Below, in pieces: positions 53,369 through 63,016 of a DNA stretch of 64,000 bases. Within the stretch, counting starts at the first letter, position 1, and the number at the start of each line of letters is the position of its first letter. The notes under the pieces are model-generated. The model was given only the letters and a program-made list of their open reading frames with translations. It made no database searches and was not told the origin of the DNA. This DNA comes from Sulfurovum sp. XGS-02 (GTDB lineage: Bacteria > Campylobacterota > Campylobacteria > Campylobacterales > Sulfurovaceae): contig NZ_CP093312.1 in NCBI RefSeq assembly GCF_023213175.1, positions 1,488,001 through 1,552,000 on the forward strand, in the 5' to 3' direction. The position numbers and the translations under genes were made by a program.

Positions 53369-54676
53369 ATGAAACTAAAACTTTCGGCTCTTATGGCAAT
53401 GTTTTTGCCTATCTTCGCTTTTGCTGAAGATAAACTGGACACAGGTGATACAGCATGGATGATGGTATCAACAGCATTTGTACTTCTTATGACACCAGCA
53501 GGACTGGCACTTTTCTATGGCGGTATGACAAGAGCTAAAAACGTACTCAATACCTATGCAATGGTAATGGGTGCATTTGTAGTAGCCTTTGTAGTATGGA
53601 TCATTGCAGGTTATTCTCTCGCATTTGGAACCAATGAAAGCGCTATGCTTCAAAATGTGTTTGGTGGATTCGGTAATGTGATGCTTGATGGTATTAAGTG
53701 GACTGACCTTTCTGGTTCATACCCTACGTATGTATTTATTGCATTCCAAGGTACGTTTGCTGCTATTACTGTAGCGATCGCTGCAGGTTCTGTGATCGAA
53801 CGTATGAAGTTTTCAACTTGGATGGTAGTTGTGATCCTTTGGGGCCTTCTTGTATATGCTCCTGTGACTCACATGGTATGGGGTGGTGACGGTGCACTTC
53901 TTTTTGATGCCGGTGCACTTGATTTTGCCGGTGGTACAGTTGTACACATGAATGGTGGTTTAGCTGGTCTTGTGCTTGCACTATTGGTTGGTAAGAGAGC
54001 TGGATACCCTAAAGTTGCTATGAAACCATATAGTATCCTTCTTACTGCTGTGGGTGCCGCATTATTATGGTTCGGTTGGTATGGATTTAATGGTGGTTCT
54101 GCATTCGGTGCAAACGCTATCGCTGGTCTTGCTGTCATGACAACAACTGTTGCAACTGCTGCTGCTGCTGTAACTTGGATGCTTCTTGAGTGGTTTGTCT
54201 TTAAAAAACCGACACTTCTTGGAATTGCTTCAGGTATCATTGCCGGTCTTGTTGCGATCACACCTGCCGCTGGTTTTGTAAGCGTTGGTGGAGCATTCAT
54301 CGTAGGTATCGTTGGTTCGATCGTTGCATTCTTCGGTGTTGTAACATTGAAGAAAAAACTTGGTTATGATGATTCTCTTGATGCATTTGGTATCCACTTC
54401 CTAGCAGGTCTATGGGGTGCGCTTGCAACAGGTCTTCTTGCACTTGATGACAAAGATCTACTTTGGGACGGTCCACTTAAAGAGAGCGGTGACAGAATGG
54501 GACAATTCATGGTACAACTTGAATCAGTTGTAGTTGTTGGTCTCTTTACACTTATCGGAACTGTGATCGTTTACTATATCGCTTCAGCAGTCACAGGTGG
54601 TGCAAGAGTAGATGAAGAAACTGAGTCAACTGGTCTTGATGAAACTGTTCACGGTGAAAATGTAGTGAATGCCTAA
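53369..54676 (+). CDS. amtB: Ammonium transporter AmtB, first copy
   Basis: 435 residues from the ATG at 53369 (AAAGGAA upstream). A signal peptide MKLKLSALMAMFLPIFAFA precedes the 11-helix Amt fold, as in many AmtB proteins. Family motifs: DTAWMMVSTAFVLLMTPAGLALFYGGM, the pore histidine regions FAGGTVVHMNGGLAGL and FGIHFLAGLWGALATG, and WFGWYGFNGGS. It conducts ammonium and is gated by GlnK binding; the glnK gene follows 37 bp downstream. Confidence 0.96.
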   Translation: MKLKLSALMAMFLPIFAFAEDKLDTGDTAWMMVSTAFVLLMTPAGLALFYGGMTRAKNVLNTYAMVMGAFVVAFVVWIIAGYSLAFGTNESAMLQNVFGGFGNVMLDGIKWTDLSGSYPTYVFIAFQGTFAAITVAIAAGSVIERMKFSTWMVVVILWGLLVYAPVTHMVWGGDGALLFDAGALDFAGGTVVHMNGGLAGLVLALLVGKRAGYPKVAMKPYSILLTAVGAALLWFGWYGFNGGSAFGANAIAGLAVMTTTVATAAAAVTWMLLEWFVFKKPTLLGIASGIIAGLVAITPAAGFVSVGGAFIVGIVGSIVAFFGVVTLKKKLGYDDSLDAFGIHFLAGLWGALATGLLALDDKDLLWDGPLKESGDRMGQFMVQLESVVVVGLFTLIGTVIVYYIASAVTGGARVDEETESTGLDETVHGENVVNA

Positions 54677-54710
54677 GGCATGCACTACGCTATAATTTAT
54701 AAAGGATTGA

Positions 54711-55055
<345 letters not shown>

Positions 55056-55102
55056 TCTTTTAGGGGGAGGAAAACAATGCCTTTCGAACTCTAATTTTTT
55101 AG

Positions 55103-55127
55103 AGGGAGAAGTAAAACGCTTCTCCCT
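55103..55127 (+). terminator. Hairpin after glnK-1
   Basis: Arms AGGGAGAAG (55103-55111) and CTTCTCCCT (55119-55127) with a 7-nt loop. It lies between glnK-1 and the operator of amtB-2, so it probably separates the two transcription units. A T-run does not follow directly; TTTTT comes 15 nt later inside the palindrome. Confidence 0.5.
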
Positions 55128-55134
55128 GCTCTAA

Positions 55135-55151
55135 TGATTAATTTTTAATCA
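55135..55151. promoter_or_regulatory. Nitrogen-regulon palindrome, copy 4 (before amtB-2)
   Basis: TGATTAATTTTTAATCA, identical to copy 1. A -10-like TAAACT begins 31 bp beyond its end (55183-55188), the same spacing as at nasA and amtB-1. A second candidate, TATATT (55174-55179), lies closer and would break the spacing rule. Confidence 0.65.
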
Positions 55152-55270
55152 CTTTTCTTCTTAGTTAAACCATTATATTTTTTAAACTGCTACATTTTCG
55201 AGCAATATCCACTTCCAATCTATTCCAATAATCGATACAATACCAACATCTAGAATATAAGGAACTAACT

Positions 55271-56443
55271 ATGGAAATAAATTTCGTCATAGATACCTTC
55301 TTCGCACTCTTCGCCATGACCCTTATCATCTTCATGGTGCCGGGTTTTGCTATGCTTGAAGCGGGATTGGTACGAACAAAGAATGTCACATCAGTACTGA
55401 CTGTAAACGTAATGATCTATGCGGTCGCTTCTCTAGCATTTTTACTGATAGGTTATGAGCTTGCATTTGGAAGCTGGGATCATCAAAACGGTATGAGTAA
55501 ATGGGCATTTTTTATGTTTCAAATGGCATTTGTAGGTAAAGTAGTCAATATCATGAGTGGTGGGGTAAGTGAACGTTCCCGTATCCTGCCTTTGGCTATA
55601 TTCACCATTGTTGTTGGAGCATTGATCTATCCGGTTATTGTAAACCTTACATGGGGAGCAAATTTTTTAGCCGGTACAGCCTTGGATATCTCATCACTTT
55701 CCGATCTTGCAGGATCCACAGTGATACATTCTACGGGAGGTTGGGCACTGCTTGCAGCCATTCTCATCATGGGGCCTAGACGCGGAAGATACAAAGACAA
55801 TATCGTTCGTGTTATCCCCGCATCCAATATCCCTTTGGTCACATTGGGAGCGCTTTTACTTTGGATCGGTTGGTTTGGGTTTAACGGTGGTTCTGTGGGA
55901 GCGATCTCCTCAAAAGAGAATGCTGATGCAGTGGCACTCACTATCATGAACACCAATACAGCGGGTCTTGCAGGTGCTATCGCAGGATGGCTACTGACGT
56001 ACTTTAGATATAAGAAATTCGATATCACGGTCATACTCAACGGTGCACTAGGTGGACTTGTCGCCGTTACAGCCGGACCAGACCAATATGATATCCATAC
56101 CCCTATTCTCATTGGTGCGATCGGTGGGGCCTTGGTTGTCCTCTTTGTACCTATTTTTGATAAATTCAGAATGGATGATCCTGTGGGTGCATTGTCTGTT
56201 CACTTGATCAATGGTATCTGGGGTACACTTGCAGTAGGTATTTTTGTAGCAGATGTAAGCATCTGGACACAATTAAAAGGTATACTTGTTGTAGGTATGA
56301 TTGTTTTTCCACTTTCATGGATTACAATATACATTATTAACAAAGTCTTTGTACTTCGTGCAAATGATGAAGAACAACTTGAGGGAATCGATGCGACAGA
56401 GTGTGGTATAGAGTCATACCCAGAATTTAAACGTAGCATATAA
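55271..56443 (+). CDS. amtB: Ammonium transporter AmtB, second copy
   Basis: 390 residues, shorter than copy one and without a cleavable signal peptide (MEINFVIDTFFALFAMTLII begins with the first helix). Motifs FMVPGFAMLEAGLVRTKN, LAGSTVIHSTGGWALL, WIGWFGFNGGS and LSVHLINGIWGTLAVG define an Amt channel, with the pore histidines H in STVIHSTGG and SVHLING. The two AmtB copies are divergent in sequence, unlike their GlnK partners. The start has AAGGAA upstream; glnK-2 follows by 11 bp. It may serve a different affinity range or a sensor role. Confidence 0.95.
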   Translation: MEINFVIDTFFALFAMTLIIFMVPGFAMLEAGLVRTKNVTSVLTVNVMIYAVASLAFLLIGYELAFGSWDHQNGMSKWAFFMFQMAFVGKVVNIMSGGVSERSRILPLAIFTIVVGALIYPVIVNLTWGANFLAGTALDISSLSDLAGSTVIHSTGGWALLAAILIMGPRRGRYKDNIVRVIPASNIPLVTLGALLLWIGWFGFNGGSVGAISSKENADAVALTIMNTNTAGLAGAIAGWLLTYFRYKKFDITVILNGALGGLVAVTAGPDQYDIHTPILIGAIGGALVVLFVPIFDKFRMDDPVGALSVHLINGIWGTLAVGIFVADVSIWTQLKGILVVGMIVFPLSWITIYIINKVFVLRANDEEQLEGIDATECGIESYPEFKRSI

Positions 56444-56451
56444 GGAGATAA

Positions 56452-56796
<345 letters not shown>

Positions 56797-56820
56797 GGAG
56801 AATATCTCTATAAGAACGAC

Positions 56821-56843
56821 AAGAAGGCTTTATAAGCCTTCTT
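56821..56843. terminator. Terminator hairpin between glnK-2 and yigZ
   Basis: Arms AAGAAGGCTT (56821-56830) and AAGCCTTCTT (56834-56843) with loop TAT: a 10-bp perfect stem. It overlaps the stop codon region of the convergent yigZ gene. The plus-strand 3' flank is CTTTC, so it is a plausible terminator for the amtB-2/glnK-2 unit and perhaps for yigZ. Confidence 0.6.
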
Positions 56844-57387
56844 CTTTCAACTGTTCAATTTTCTTTTCACTCCCAGTTAACTTCCAGACCACTTTATCCA
56901 CACCAAAATCACGTTCATAATGTGTTAAACCTAAATGTTTCAGTCTATAGAGTGTTTTGTCCACTTCTGAATAGCCTGTTTCAAACTCATAGGTTATCTG
57001 CTTTTCATAAGGCACCAAAGTTGCCTCATTCAAGACATTTTTGACCGATTCTGCATAGGCCCTGGCCATACCGCCTGTACCAAGCTTTATGCCTCCAAAG
57101 TAACGTACAATGAGTACTGCACAATTAATAAGTGCTTCGCCACGCAAAACATTCAGTGCAGGTACACCTGCACACCCCTTGGGTTCTCCCTCATCAGAAG
57201 CGTTTTCAACAATTTGTCCAAATTCATTGAGATGGCGTACAGCATAGACCACATGATTTGCTTTGGGATGCTCACTTTTCAGTTTGGCTTGTAACCCTTC
57301 ATACGCTGCGATAGGTACGAGATGCGTAATGAATTTCGAACGATTTACTTCAGTAGTATATACACTAGGGGAGGTGATGGTAACCAT
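56830..57387 (-). CDS. yigZ: YigZ/IMPACT family protein
   Basis: 185 residues from the ATG at 57387, which overlaps the hemH stop (TGATG). Motifs: RSKFITHLVPIA near the start, HVVYAVRHLNEFGQIVENASDEGEPKGCAGVPAL and CAVLIVRYFGGIKLGTGGMARAYAE, which are the hallmark of UPF0029/IMPACT N-terminal domains. YigZ proteins are linked to translation or RNA-related stress regulation; the bacterial role is unsettled. Confidence 0.93.
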   Translation of the reverse strand: MVTITSPSVYTTEVNRSKFITHLVPIAAYEGLQAKLKSEHPKANHVVYAVRHLNEFGQIVENASDEGEPKGCAGVPALNVLRGEALINCAVLIVRYFGGIKLGTGGMARAYAESVKNVLNEATLVPYEKQITYEFETGYSEVDKTLYRLKHLGLTHYERDFGVDKVVWKLTGSEKKIEQLKEEGL

Positions 57388-58403
57388 CAATACGTTGTCT
57401 CATCATGCTGTCCCGCTCCACAACAGAGACAGATACTGCAGTCAGCACAAGGAAACATAGGCGTTGGTTCTTTTGAGACATACTTTACAATGAGATCTAC
57501 AAATGCATCACTGTCATTCATACATTCGGCTACGATATAATCATCATATTTAATTTTTTCGGCGATCTCGCGATGTTCTATATCCAATTCAAACAGTGTT
57601 TCAGAGTTATCAATGGTAAATGCCAAAGGATAGATCAGTACTTTACGATTGACAGGATTACGTAATACATCCACCAGGTTGGGTTCTAACCAGGATGCAG
57701 ATCCAACTTTAGATTGATAGACCAGCTTCACATCTTTAAACACAATCCCTTTCACTGCTAACAATGTTCTAATCGCACTGACATTCGATTCAACTTGACG
57801 TTGGTAAGGATCTCCTGCTTTAATGATACTCATGGGTAGCCCATGTGCAGACAAGAGCAGGTCATATTCTCTAGTGTCCTTATCTCCTATCGCTTTTTCT
57901 ATCTGCGCTACATTTGCTTGAATGTAATCTATATCATCAAAATATTGGCATGTAGACATAGTGATCTTTGGATGATAATCCAAAGCTTTACATCTTCCAA
58001 TAATGTCTTCATAAGAGGAGAGTGTGGTAGTGGTTGAGTATTGTGGATACATCGGAAAGAGTATAAGCTCATCTACACCCTCTTCTTTGCACTGCTTTAA
58101 AGCATCTCCTGCAAAAGGGGGCACGTAACGCATGGCAGCATAAATAGGTATATCCAACCTACATTGCAGTTTATCGATAAGTTTCTGCGTCAACTCAGAT
58201 AAAGGGGATTTCCCACCCAAATGCGTATAGCTCTCTTTTGCATCATCTAGACGTTTAGTTATAATGATTTTACGAACCAATGCACGTGTCATAGGGTTAG
58301 TTGGCAAAATGTTTTTATCTGAGAACATATTATGTAAAAAAAGTTCTACTTCATCCAGATCATTGGGACCACCCATATTGAGAAGAAAAAGTGCTTTGTT
58401 CAT
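57387..58403 (-). CDS. hemH: Ferrochelatase HemH with a cysteine-rich C-terminus
   Basis: 338 residues from the ATG at 58403 (MNKALFLLNMGGPNDLDEVE); the ATG two codons upstream abuts the AAAGG ribosome binding site, so the second is preferred. LLNMGGP and the metal-site histidine region LLSAHGLPMSII, plus VYQSKVGSASWLEP, are ferrochelatase signatures; it inserts iron into the porphyrin. The last 20 residues hold five cysteines in FPCADCSICLCCGAGQ. This may form a [2Fe-2S] cluster as in some ferrochelatases, although the spacing is tighter than I would expect. Confidence 0.93.
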   Translation of the reverse strand: MNKALFLLNMGGPNDLDEVELFLHNMFSDKNILPTNPMTRALVRKIIITKRLDDAKESYTHLGGKSPLSELTQKLIDKLQCRLDIPIYAAMRYVPPFAGDALKQCKEEGVDELILFPMYPQYSTTTTLSSYEDIIGRCKALDYHPKITMSTCQYFDDIDYIQANVAQIEKAIGDKDTREYDLLLSAHGLPMSIIKAGDPYQRQVESNVSAIRTLLAVKGIVFKDVKLVYQSKVGSASWLEPNLVDVLRNPVNRKVLIYPLAFTIDNSETLFELDIEHREIAEKIKYDDYIVAECMNDSDAFVDLIVKYVSKEPTPMFPCADCSICLCCGAGQHDETTY

Positions 58404-58480
58404 TGACATCCTTTAAAGTCTTGTATCTTAGCATAGAAAGTGTAAAATTCATTAAAGTTATAACATATAAAGGTTAAATT

Positions 58481-59200
58481 ATGATTATTATCCCTGCACG
58501 CATAGGATCAAGCCGCTTTCCCAATAAAGTTTTAGCAGATATCGGAGGTGTACCGATGGTTGTCAGAACAGCAAAGGCTGTTGAAGATATAGATACCGTT
58601 GTCATAGCCACAGACTCACAGGAAGTCATAGACATAGCACTTACTCACGGAGTTCAAGCCGTACTCACGTCCGATACACATCAGAGCGGTACTGATCGTA
58701 TCTACGAAGCAGCACAAAAATTGGATCTTGATGAAGATGAGATCATTATCAATGTACAGGGGGATGAACCCTTTATCGAAACTGATGTCGTACAGGCTAT
58801 CTATGATCTAACAAAAAAGAATAAAGAAGATGCACGTATTATGATGAATTCCTGCTACAAAACCATTTCAAATCCGGAGGCGGATGATCCAAATATCGTA
58901 AAGGTTGTCACAGATACCAATGACCTGGCACTCTATTTTTCAAGAGCAAAAGTTCCCTATCCAAGAGACCATCACTTTGATGCCTACAAAGGGCATTTGG
59001 GTATCTATGGCTTTACTGTCAAATCATTACATCAATTTTGTATGCTTGAACCTGCACCATTGGAAGATATAGAGAAACTCGAACAACTTAGAGCCCTCTA
59101 TCATGGATATGAAGTTGCTATGATAGAGGTAGACACAGAGAGTTTTGGTATTGACACCATGGAGGATTTAGAAAAAGCGATTAAACACCATCGCTTATAA
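58481..59200 (+). CDS. kdsB: CMP-KDO synthetase (3-deoxy-manno-octulosonate cytidylyltransferase)
   Basis: 239 residues. Opens MIIIPARIGSSRFPNKVLAD, the nucleotide-binding loop of KdsB, with VINVQGDEPFIE and the later YFSRAKVPYPRD. It activates KDO with CTP for lipopolysaccharide inner core synthesis. Stand-alone gene, divergent from hemH; AAAGG precedes the ATG. The gene ends 9 bp before the terminator hairpin at 59210. Confidence 0.95.
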   Translation: MIIIPARIGSSRFPNKVLADIGGVPMVVRTAKAVEDIDTVVIATDSQEVIDIALTHGVQAVLTSDTHQSGTDRIYEAAQKLDLDEDEIIINVQGDEPFIETDVVQAIYDLTKKNKEDARIMMNSCYKTISNPEADDPNIVKVVTDTNDLALYFSRAKVPYPRDHHFDAYKGHLGIYGFTVKSLHQFCMLEPAPLEDIEKLEQLRALYHGYEVAMIEVDTESFGIDTMEDLEKAIKHHRL

Positions 59201-59209
59201 TTAAGAAAA

Positions 59210-59236
59210 AGAAGAGAGAAAATTATTCTCTCTTCT
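59210..59236 (-). terminator. Intrinsic terminator of the pilus operon (minus strand)
   Basis: Arms AGAAGAGAGAA (59210-59220) and TTCTCTCTTCT (59226-59236), 11 bp with a 5-nt loop. On the minus strand TTTTTCTT follows the stem, so it is a good rho-independent terminator for the PilC/GspF gene ending at 59242; kdsB converges on it from the other side. Confidence 0.75.
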
Positions 59237-59241
59237 ATGGT

Positions 59242-60486
59242 CTATTTTACCGCTTGTCCAAGATCCCACATTGGCATAAAGATACCCAGAGCCATGAGAA
59301 GTACCAATGCTGCAATAAAGAAGAGCATGATCGGTTCTATATAGGCAGCAAGATTATCGATCAGATCCTGGAATCGCATATCATAATAATCGGTCACTTT
59401 ATCCATCATGGCATCTAATTGACCACCCGCTTCACCCGCTTTTATCATCTGAAGCAACATATTTTCATACAGACCGGTCAACTGGAATGCTTCAGCCAGA
59501 CTCATACCACGGCCAATGTTTGCATTCACCGTTAACAACTTTTCTTTGATCACAGCATTATCAACCATACCGACAGCCGTCTCCAATGCTTCAGAGACAG
59601 GAATTCCTGATTTAACCAACTGGCCAAAGACCAAATTGTATTTATGCATAGTAGAGAGAAAGATCGCTTTATTGATCAAGTAAAACTTTGGGTGTATCAT
59701 CATCTTATCCATCTGGTATTTAAAATCTGTATTATTTTTATAGAGATATTTTACAACAACGACAGAAGCAAACAGGATAAAAAGAATGAGTAAACCATAA
59801 TTAGTGAATGCCCATTCCAGTTTAAGCAGTATCTGTGTAGGAATTGGAAGTTCTGTTTTAAATCTAGCAAAAATATCTTTAAATTTTGGTACAACCACCA
59901 TGATCAAGATAGTAAATGCAATAGCCATTGCGGCCAATGTGATCAATGGTGTTCTAATGGCTTTTTTAAATTTTGCCGTATTATCTCTGATCGTTTCAAG
60001 TATATCTGCAAGCTTGTGATAAGACTCTGAAATATTACCTGTTCTCTCTCCAAGATTTGTCATAGCGATAGCAACATGCCCAAACTCATTCGTATACGGC
60101 TCTATCGCATTTGAGATACTATTACCTGAATTAATATCTTTATTGATCGTTGTATAGATCTCTTTAAGCTGTTTATTCTCAGTATTTTCTGCAACTTCCA
60201 ACAATGTATCATTAATAGGAATACCCGCATCGGTCATGACGGCGATTTGTCTTATCGTTGATATTTTATCATTGAGTGGTATCTTGGATTTAAATGACTT
60301 TTGAACTCCTGAAAGGAGTTCAGATAAACTATCTTCAAGAGGTGCTGATGTCTCCATAGCCTTCATCACCATTGTCATAGGAAATTTTTGTTTCGCAAGG
60401 TCAATGGCTGCCATTTTATTGACGGCTTTCACTAGCTCTTGTCTTTTTTTACCCTTTTCCATTACTGTTACATTAAAATATTTCAT
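59242..60486 (-). CDS. gspF: Type II secretion/type IV pilus inner-membrane platform protein (GspF/PilC)
   Basis: 414 residues. Two repeated cytoplasmic T2SSF domains (about 60-180 and 275-395; LGERTGNISESYHKLADIL and IKAGEAGGQLDAMMDKVTDYYD are the conserved repeat ends) and three membrane helices (about 182-205, 230-250, 385-405). It forms the platform on which PilB/GspE drives pilin assembly. It ends at the terminator and starts 1 bp after the ATPase gene stops. Confidence 0.92.
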   Translation of the reverse strand: MKYFNVTVMEKGKKRQELVKAVNKMAAIDLAKQKFPMTMVMKAMETSAPLEDSLSELLSGVQKSFKSKIPLNDKISTIRQIAVMTDAGIPINDTLLEVAENTENKQLKEIYTTINKDINSGNSISNAIEPYTNEFGHVAIAMTNLGERTGNISESYHKLADILETIRDNTAKFKKAIRTPLITLAAMAIAFTILIMVVVPKFKDIFARFKTELPIPTQILLKLEWAFTNYGLLILFILFASVVVVKYLYKNNTDFKYQMDKMMIHPKFYLINKAIFLSTMHKYNLVFGQLVKSGIPVSEALETAVGMVDNAVIKEKLLTVNANIGRGMSLAEAFQLTGLYENMLLQMIKAGEAGGQLDAMMDKVTDYYDMRFQDLIDNLAAYIEPIMLFFIAALVLLMALGIFMPMWDLGQAVK

Positions 60487-60487
60487 C

Positions 60488-62227
60488 TTATAACCTCGCT
60501 ACTCTATAAATTTCTGCAATGGTCGTTTTACCTTCCAATGCTTTATGGACACCATCTTCAAACATCGTAATGAATCCTTCTTCCTCAGCTTGTTGTGTCA
60601 ATTCTTCTTTAGATGCGTTATTTGCGATCATACGTGACATCGTTTCACTGACAGTTAACACTTCAGATATCATCTCCCTTCCTGCATAACCGCTATGTCC
60701 ACACTCTTTACACCCTTCTCCTATATAGAAAGTAGGGTTTTCAGGGAGGTACTCTTCTACTGATTTTCTAAGCGTTACATCAAGTACCGTCTCTTTCTTA
60801 CAGTGAACACATATTTTACGAACAAGCCTTTGTGCCTGAATCGCAACCAATGCACCACTGACCAGATACTCTTCAATACCCATATCCAAAATTCTTGTAA
60901 CTGCAGAGATCGCATCATTGGTATGCAGAGTAGAGAGAACAAGGTGGCCCGTCAATGCTGCTTGAATGGCAATTCTCAATGTCTCCTTATCCCTGATCTC
61001 CCCAATCATGATTTTGTCTGGATCCTGTCTGAGTATAGATCTAAGTGCATCTGCAAAACCCAGACCAACATTTGGGTTGACATGTACTTGCTGTAAACCA
61101 CCCATCTGGTACTCCACCGGGTCTTCCACTGTGATGATCTTATCTTTTACATCTTTGATCGCATTGAGTGCACCGTAAAGCGTAGTCGTTTTACCAGATC
61201 CGGTAGGCCCGGTAACAAGCACAATACCATAGGGTACCTTGATCGATTCAGAAAATCTGTCATAACAAAATTTACTCATACCTGCTTCTTCAAGCCTGAT
61301 CATCGCTTTGGACTTATCCAAGATACGAAGAACAATTGACTCACCAAATATCGTAGGCAACGTTGAAACCCTAAAGTCAAAATCTTTTTGTGATACGGTC
61401 GCCGAGAACCTACCATCCTGTGGTTTTCTTTTTTCTGCAATATCCAGGTTTGAAAGTAGTTTCATTCTAGAAGCCAACGGGTTAAAAATATCTTTATCGA
61501 ATGTAAAACTTTGACGTAATATACCGTCTACACGGAACCTGACAATACAGTTTTTTTCCATTGCTTCAATATGAATATCACTGGTACCTGCAAATATAGC
61601 TGATTTCAATATCACATCGATCAATTTTAGAACCGCAGGCGATTCATCCGCTTTTTCATCAACCTTTCCCTCTTGTGCCAGATCCTTACGAATATCTGCA
61701 ACCAACCCTTTAATACTCTCATTGATCTCTAGACGCTGCAAATGCTGGTTGATCTGCGATGGTTTAGCAATAGCAATACGTATAGGTTTCTTCGGGAAAA
61801 GTCTTTGTATGGCATCTTGGGCTGCCATATCAAGAGGATCATCAAATACAATAAGTACATGCAAGTCACTCTCTTCTATAGGTATAATATTATATTTGAG
61901 CAATTGACTGTATGAAATTTTTGAAAAGAGTTTCATATCAATTTCAACATCATCCAGATCAATATATTCTACATGCAGTGTTTTTGCCACCTCTTCTATG
62001 ATAGGAATAATGTTGATTCCTTCGATCTTCTCAAGATGTGACAAAGTAATCACACCCTGCCTTATCTTCTTAGCCAGAAAGATCTCCACTGTATGCAGAT
62101 CTGTCATCCCTTCTGCTAAGAGGTTTGCAAAGGAAATCTTTTTGGGAGGTCTGCTTTTCACCAATGTAGAAATCGCTTCTTTCGTGATAAGGTTTTCTTT
62201 AAGCATGATTTCAATGAGTTTTACCAT
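60488..62227 (-). CDS. gspE: Type II secretion/type IV pilus assembly ATPase (GspE/PilB)
   Basis: 579 residues. The N-terminal half (about 1-160) is the GspE-N domain. Walker A VTGPTGSGKTTTL lies near 340, the Asp box and Walker B read VEDPVEYQMGG and RSILRQDPDKIMIGEIRD, the His box HLVLSTLHTND, and a four-cysteine zinc site CVHCKKE plus CKECGHSGYAGR is near residues 475-515. It hydrolyses ATP to power pilus or pseudopilus extension. Fits the MSHA/T4P gene order with the genes around it. Confidence 0.94.
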   Translation of the reverse strand: MVKLIEIMLKENLITKEAISTLVKSRPPKKISFANLLAEGMTDLHTVEIFLAKKIRQGVITLSHLEKIEGINIIPIIEEVAKTLHVEYIDLDDVEIDMKLFSKISYSQLLKYNIIPIEESDLHVLIVFDDPLDMAAQDAIQRLFPKKPIRIAIAKPSQINQHLQRLEINESIKGLVADIRKDLAQEGKVDEKADESPAVLKLIDVILKSAIFAGTSDIHIEAMEKNCIVRFRVDGILRQSFTFDKDIFNPLASRMKLLSNLDIAEKRKPQDGRFSATVSQKDFDFRVSTLPTIFGESIVLRILDKSKAMIRLEEAGMSKFCYDRFSESIKVPYGIVLVTGPTGSGKTTTLYGALNAIKDVKDKIITVEDPVEYQMGGLQQVHVNPNVGLGFADALRSILRQDPDKIMIGEIRDKETLRIAIQAALTGHLVLSTLHTNDAISAVTRILDMGIEEYLVSGALVAIQAQRLVRKICVHCKKETVLDVTLRKSVEEYLPENPTFYIGEGCKECGHSGYAGREMISEVLTVSETMSRMIANNASKEELTQQAEEEGFITMFEDGVHKALEGKTTIAEIYRVARL

Positions 62228-62278
62228 TTACCGCTCCCAACTATATTCAAAAAGTATACCATAATACTTAACTTAATT

Positions 62279-63016
62279 TTATAATTTATCATTTTCAATC
62301 CGATATAATAACTTTTTTGCTTCTCGTGAGTCTGACTGTTTCAGATAAGCATTTAAAATAGACAAGGCTTCATTTTTACGGCCCAATTTGACTTTTGATT
62401 TGACAAAAATAAGTAAACTCTCTTCCTTACTCTCATCAAGTTTATTCGTCTCCAATGCCCAATATTCAGCTTTTTGATAATTTCCATTTTTATAATAACT
62501 TTTAGCTAAAAATAAAGCATCATCTATGTCATGTGATTCAAAAAAACGCTTCTCTACATCTTTATATCCTGAGACACTTGTTGAATCAATGATCTCTAGA
62601 TGTATTTTCTTCTCTGCCACGATCTCTTCTTCAGAGTTATTTTCATTACTGTCATCAAGTATAGGTATATCGACCAGTATATTGTTATGTGTCTTCTCCA
62701 CTTTATCAGCCATCTCTATCATATTCTCTTTGACTTCCAAGTTGTCCAAAGCCTTATCAAGTAGTACACTCTCTTTGACATTCATCCTATCAGACGTTAC
62801 ACTATTTTTAGACGCTTCATTGTATTCAAGAGTTCGGTTGACATTTGAAGTCTCAAAATAGCCTTTCAAAGTACCAATATTCATGTTACTATTTGTTTGA
62901 AAAAAAATAATAAAAATGGCTAAAATAACAAGAATTCCAAAGCCTATATACCAAGGTTTTAACTTTTTCTTCCTATATCGTTTCCACTCTTCCTCTAACT
63001 GTTTTATATCATACAT
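62279..63016 (-). CDS. Single-pass membrane TPR-like protein (MshN-like position)
   Basis: 245 residues. Residues about 21-40 form a membrane helix after a basic cytoplasmic tail (KRYRKKKLKPWYIGFGILVI). A low-complexity acidic linker follows, then a C-terminal region of helical repeats (ALFLAKSYYKNGNYQKAEYWAL, DESKEESLLIFVKSKVKLGRK) typical of tetratricopeptides. By place between the ExeA/MshM-like ATPase and PilB it corresponds to MshN, but similarity is only architectural. It overlaps the upstream gene by 8 bp. Confidence 0.7.
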   Translation of the reverse strand: MYDIKQLEEEWKRYRKKKLKPWYIGFGILVILAIFIIFFQTNSNMNIGTLKGYFETSNVNRTLEYNEASKNSVTSDRMNVKESVLLDKALDNLEVKENMIEMADKVEKTHNNILVDIPILDDSNENNSEEEIVAEKKIHLEIIDSTSVSGYKDVEKRFFESHDIDDALFLAKSYYKNGNYQKAEYWALETNKLDESKEESLLIFVKSKVKLGRKNEALSILNAYLKQSDSREAKKLLYRIENDKL

